DNA of 5,801 nt from positions 1 to 5,801 of the forward strand of contig CAZMGD010000176.1 of NCBI GenBank assembly GCA_964565705.1. Reading direction: 5' to 3'. Below the pieces are notes generated by a model, which was given only the letters and a program-made list of their open reading frames with translations, ran no database searches and had not been told where the DNA came from. A program made the translations under genes and the position numbers. This DNA comes from CAZMGD01 sp964565705. Lineage in GTDB: Bacteria; Actinomycetota; Acidimicrobiia; Acidimicrobiales; Ilumatobacteraceae. This document shows, piece after piece, positions 5,106-5,801 of the stretch (the first letter of the stretch is position 1; each line of letters begins with the position of its first letter).

Positions 5106-5801
5106 TCAGGGGTTGGCACCGAGCAGGGCTGCGCGGAGCCTGAGCGTCGAACGGATCTTGCTCGCCACCCATGCCGGGCGCTTGTTGATCTGGTGCCAGG
5201 TGAAGTGCATGATCGCCCACCCCTGAGCGGTCAGTTCGGCGTCGCGCTCCTTGTCTCGTTCGATCTGCTCCTGGCGACGCCCGTGATCCCGAAAGCCGTC
5301 GCATTCGACGATGAGCCGCTCGGGCACCCGGCAGAAGTCGGTGCGGAACCGCCCCACGGGCCGCTGGAACTCGAACGCGGGCAGTCCGAACTCGGCGCAG
5401 AGCTTGGCGAAGCGGGCTTCGAGCACGGAATCCGGTGGACGCTGGCGGATCGTCCACGCTTCCACCGTCGTACGCAGCACGGTCAGGCCGGGTCGGCCTT
5501 GCCGCGAGTGACGTTCGACCAGTCGCTCGGCGTCGCGCACGGTCAGCAGCCGCTTGACGACCATCTCCTCGAACACGGAGCTCGTGAGGTGGGGATCCCA
5601 CGCCGCGACATCGAGCAGGATCCGACCCGTCCGGCAGCGGGGGATTGGTCCGCCGTCGTCGGCCACGGCCAGATCGAGGTGGTTGTCGGGCCGGTGCACC
5701 GCGACGCCGACCAGAGGTGTGAGGTGATGGCGGCCGTTGACGCTGACGTGGATCGGGGCGTCAGGTCGGACGTCGAGGCCGAGGAGGTACGCGCCGGTGC
5801 G
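5106..5801 (-). CDS. DUF559 (Vsr-like/PD-(D/E)XK) endonuclease-fold protein, 5' end cut by window edge
   Basis: The frame is open from the right edge to TGA at 5106-5108, giving 231 visible residues. A GTG at 5697-5699 could be read as a start, but the 34 residues before it (TGAYLLGLDVRPDAPIHVSVN...) continue the family pattern, so the true start lies outside the window. The N-terminal visible part (P-I-H-V-S-V, then RTGRILLDVAAWD) matches the linker of the AbiEi-antitoxin-like winged-helix plus DUF559 proteins that are frequent in actinobacteria. The C-terminal domain carries a nuclease-like signature: Glu in SVLEARF (codon 5418-5420), Asp in RTDF (5337-5339), E-C-D in IVECDG (Glu 5304-5306, Asp 5298-5300), a following His, RDKERD, and FTWHQI. 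All expected catalytic acids are present. Role unknown: possibly DNA repair or defence related, often found as an orphan. Convergent with the amidohydrolase gene. Confidence 0.85.
   Translation of the reverse strand, partial: RTGAYLLGLDVRPDAPIHVSVNGRHHLTPLVGVAVHRPDNHLDLAVADDGGPIPRCRTGRILLDVAAWDPHLTSSVFEEMVVKRLLTVRDAERLVERHSRQGRPGLTVLRTTVEAWTIRQRPPDSVLEARFAKLCAEFGLPAFEFQRPVGRFRTDFCRVPERLIVECDGFRDHGRRQEQIERDKERDAELTAQGWAIMHFTWHQINKRPAWVASKIRSTLRLRAALLGANP

Noticed and set aside
5106..5699. Treating the GTG at 5697-5699 as the true start of the endonuclease gene
   Set aside because: The frame stays open to the edge and the 34 upstream residues look like the same protein family, so the gene is partial.

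Overview
The window is about 70% GC, has strong codon bias toward G/C at third positions, and carries a gene set (paired short-chain dehydrogenases, an enoyl-CoA hydratase-like protein, a split-barrel flavin/F420 protein, a D-aminoacylase-like amidohydrolase, a DUF559 endonuclease). This fits a high-GC actinobacterium, plausibly an Acidimicrobiia or mycobacteria-like lineage. That placement is inference from composition and gene style; no rRNA or marker gene is present. It is a chromosomal catabolic neighbourhood. No transposase, integrase, CRISPR array, tRNA or rRNA was seen.

Layout. (1) Minus strand, 1722 to the left edge: two SDR genes read right to left and separated by only 5 nt. The first-transcribed one (826-1722) looks like the (3R)-hydroxyacyl-CoA dehydrogenase domain of MFE-2 but has lost the catalytic Tyr and Lys. 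The second (820 to beyond position 1) keeps YxxxK. (2) Divergent intergenic region, 1723-1900. (3) Plus strand: a 50-codon Arg-rich small ORF with a strong Shine-Dalgarno (1901-2053), an enoyl-CoA hydratase/isomerase-like gene (2109-2843), a PPOX/FDOR split-barrel gene overlapping it by 4 nt (2840-3286), and a large D-aminoacylase-type amidohydrolase (3357-5048) with its own strong Shine-Dalgarno. (4) A long inverted repeat (5054-5105) between convergent stops, probably a bidirectional terminator. (5) Minus strand, 5106 to the right edge: the 3' part of a DUF559 (Vsr-like) endonuclease-fold protein whose N-terminus lies outside the window.

How they may work together. The two SDRs and the crotonase-fold protein suggest handling of acyl-CoA intermediates (beta-oxidation-like steps, possibly lipid, steroid or aromatic side chains). 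The split-barrel protein could supply a flavin- or F420-dependent redox step, and the amidohydrolase could hydrolyse an amide or cyclic substrate. No substrate can be named from sequence alone. The endonuclease-like gene is convergent and probably unrelated.

Most interesting points: the adjacent SDR pair in which one partner lacks YxxxK, suggesting an active/inactive heteromer; the unlisted 50-aa Arg-rich ORF; the near-perfect inverted repeat at 5054-5105; and the replaced active-site residues in the crotonase and amidohydrolase. No clearly new multi-gene defence or mobile system is visible.
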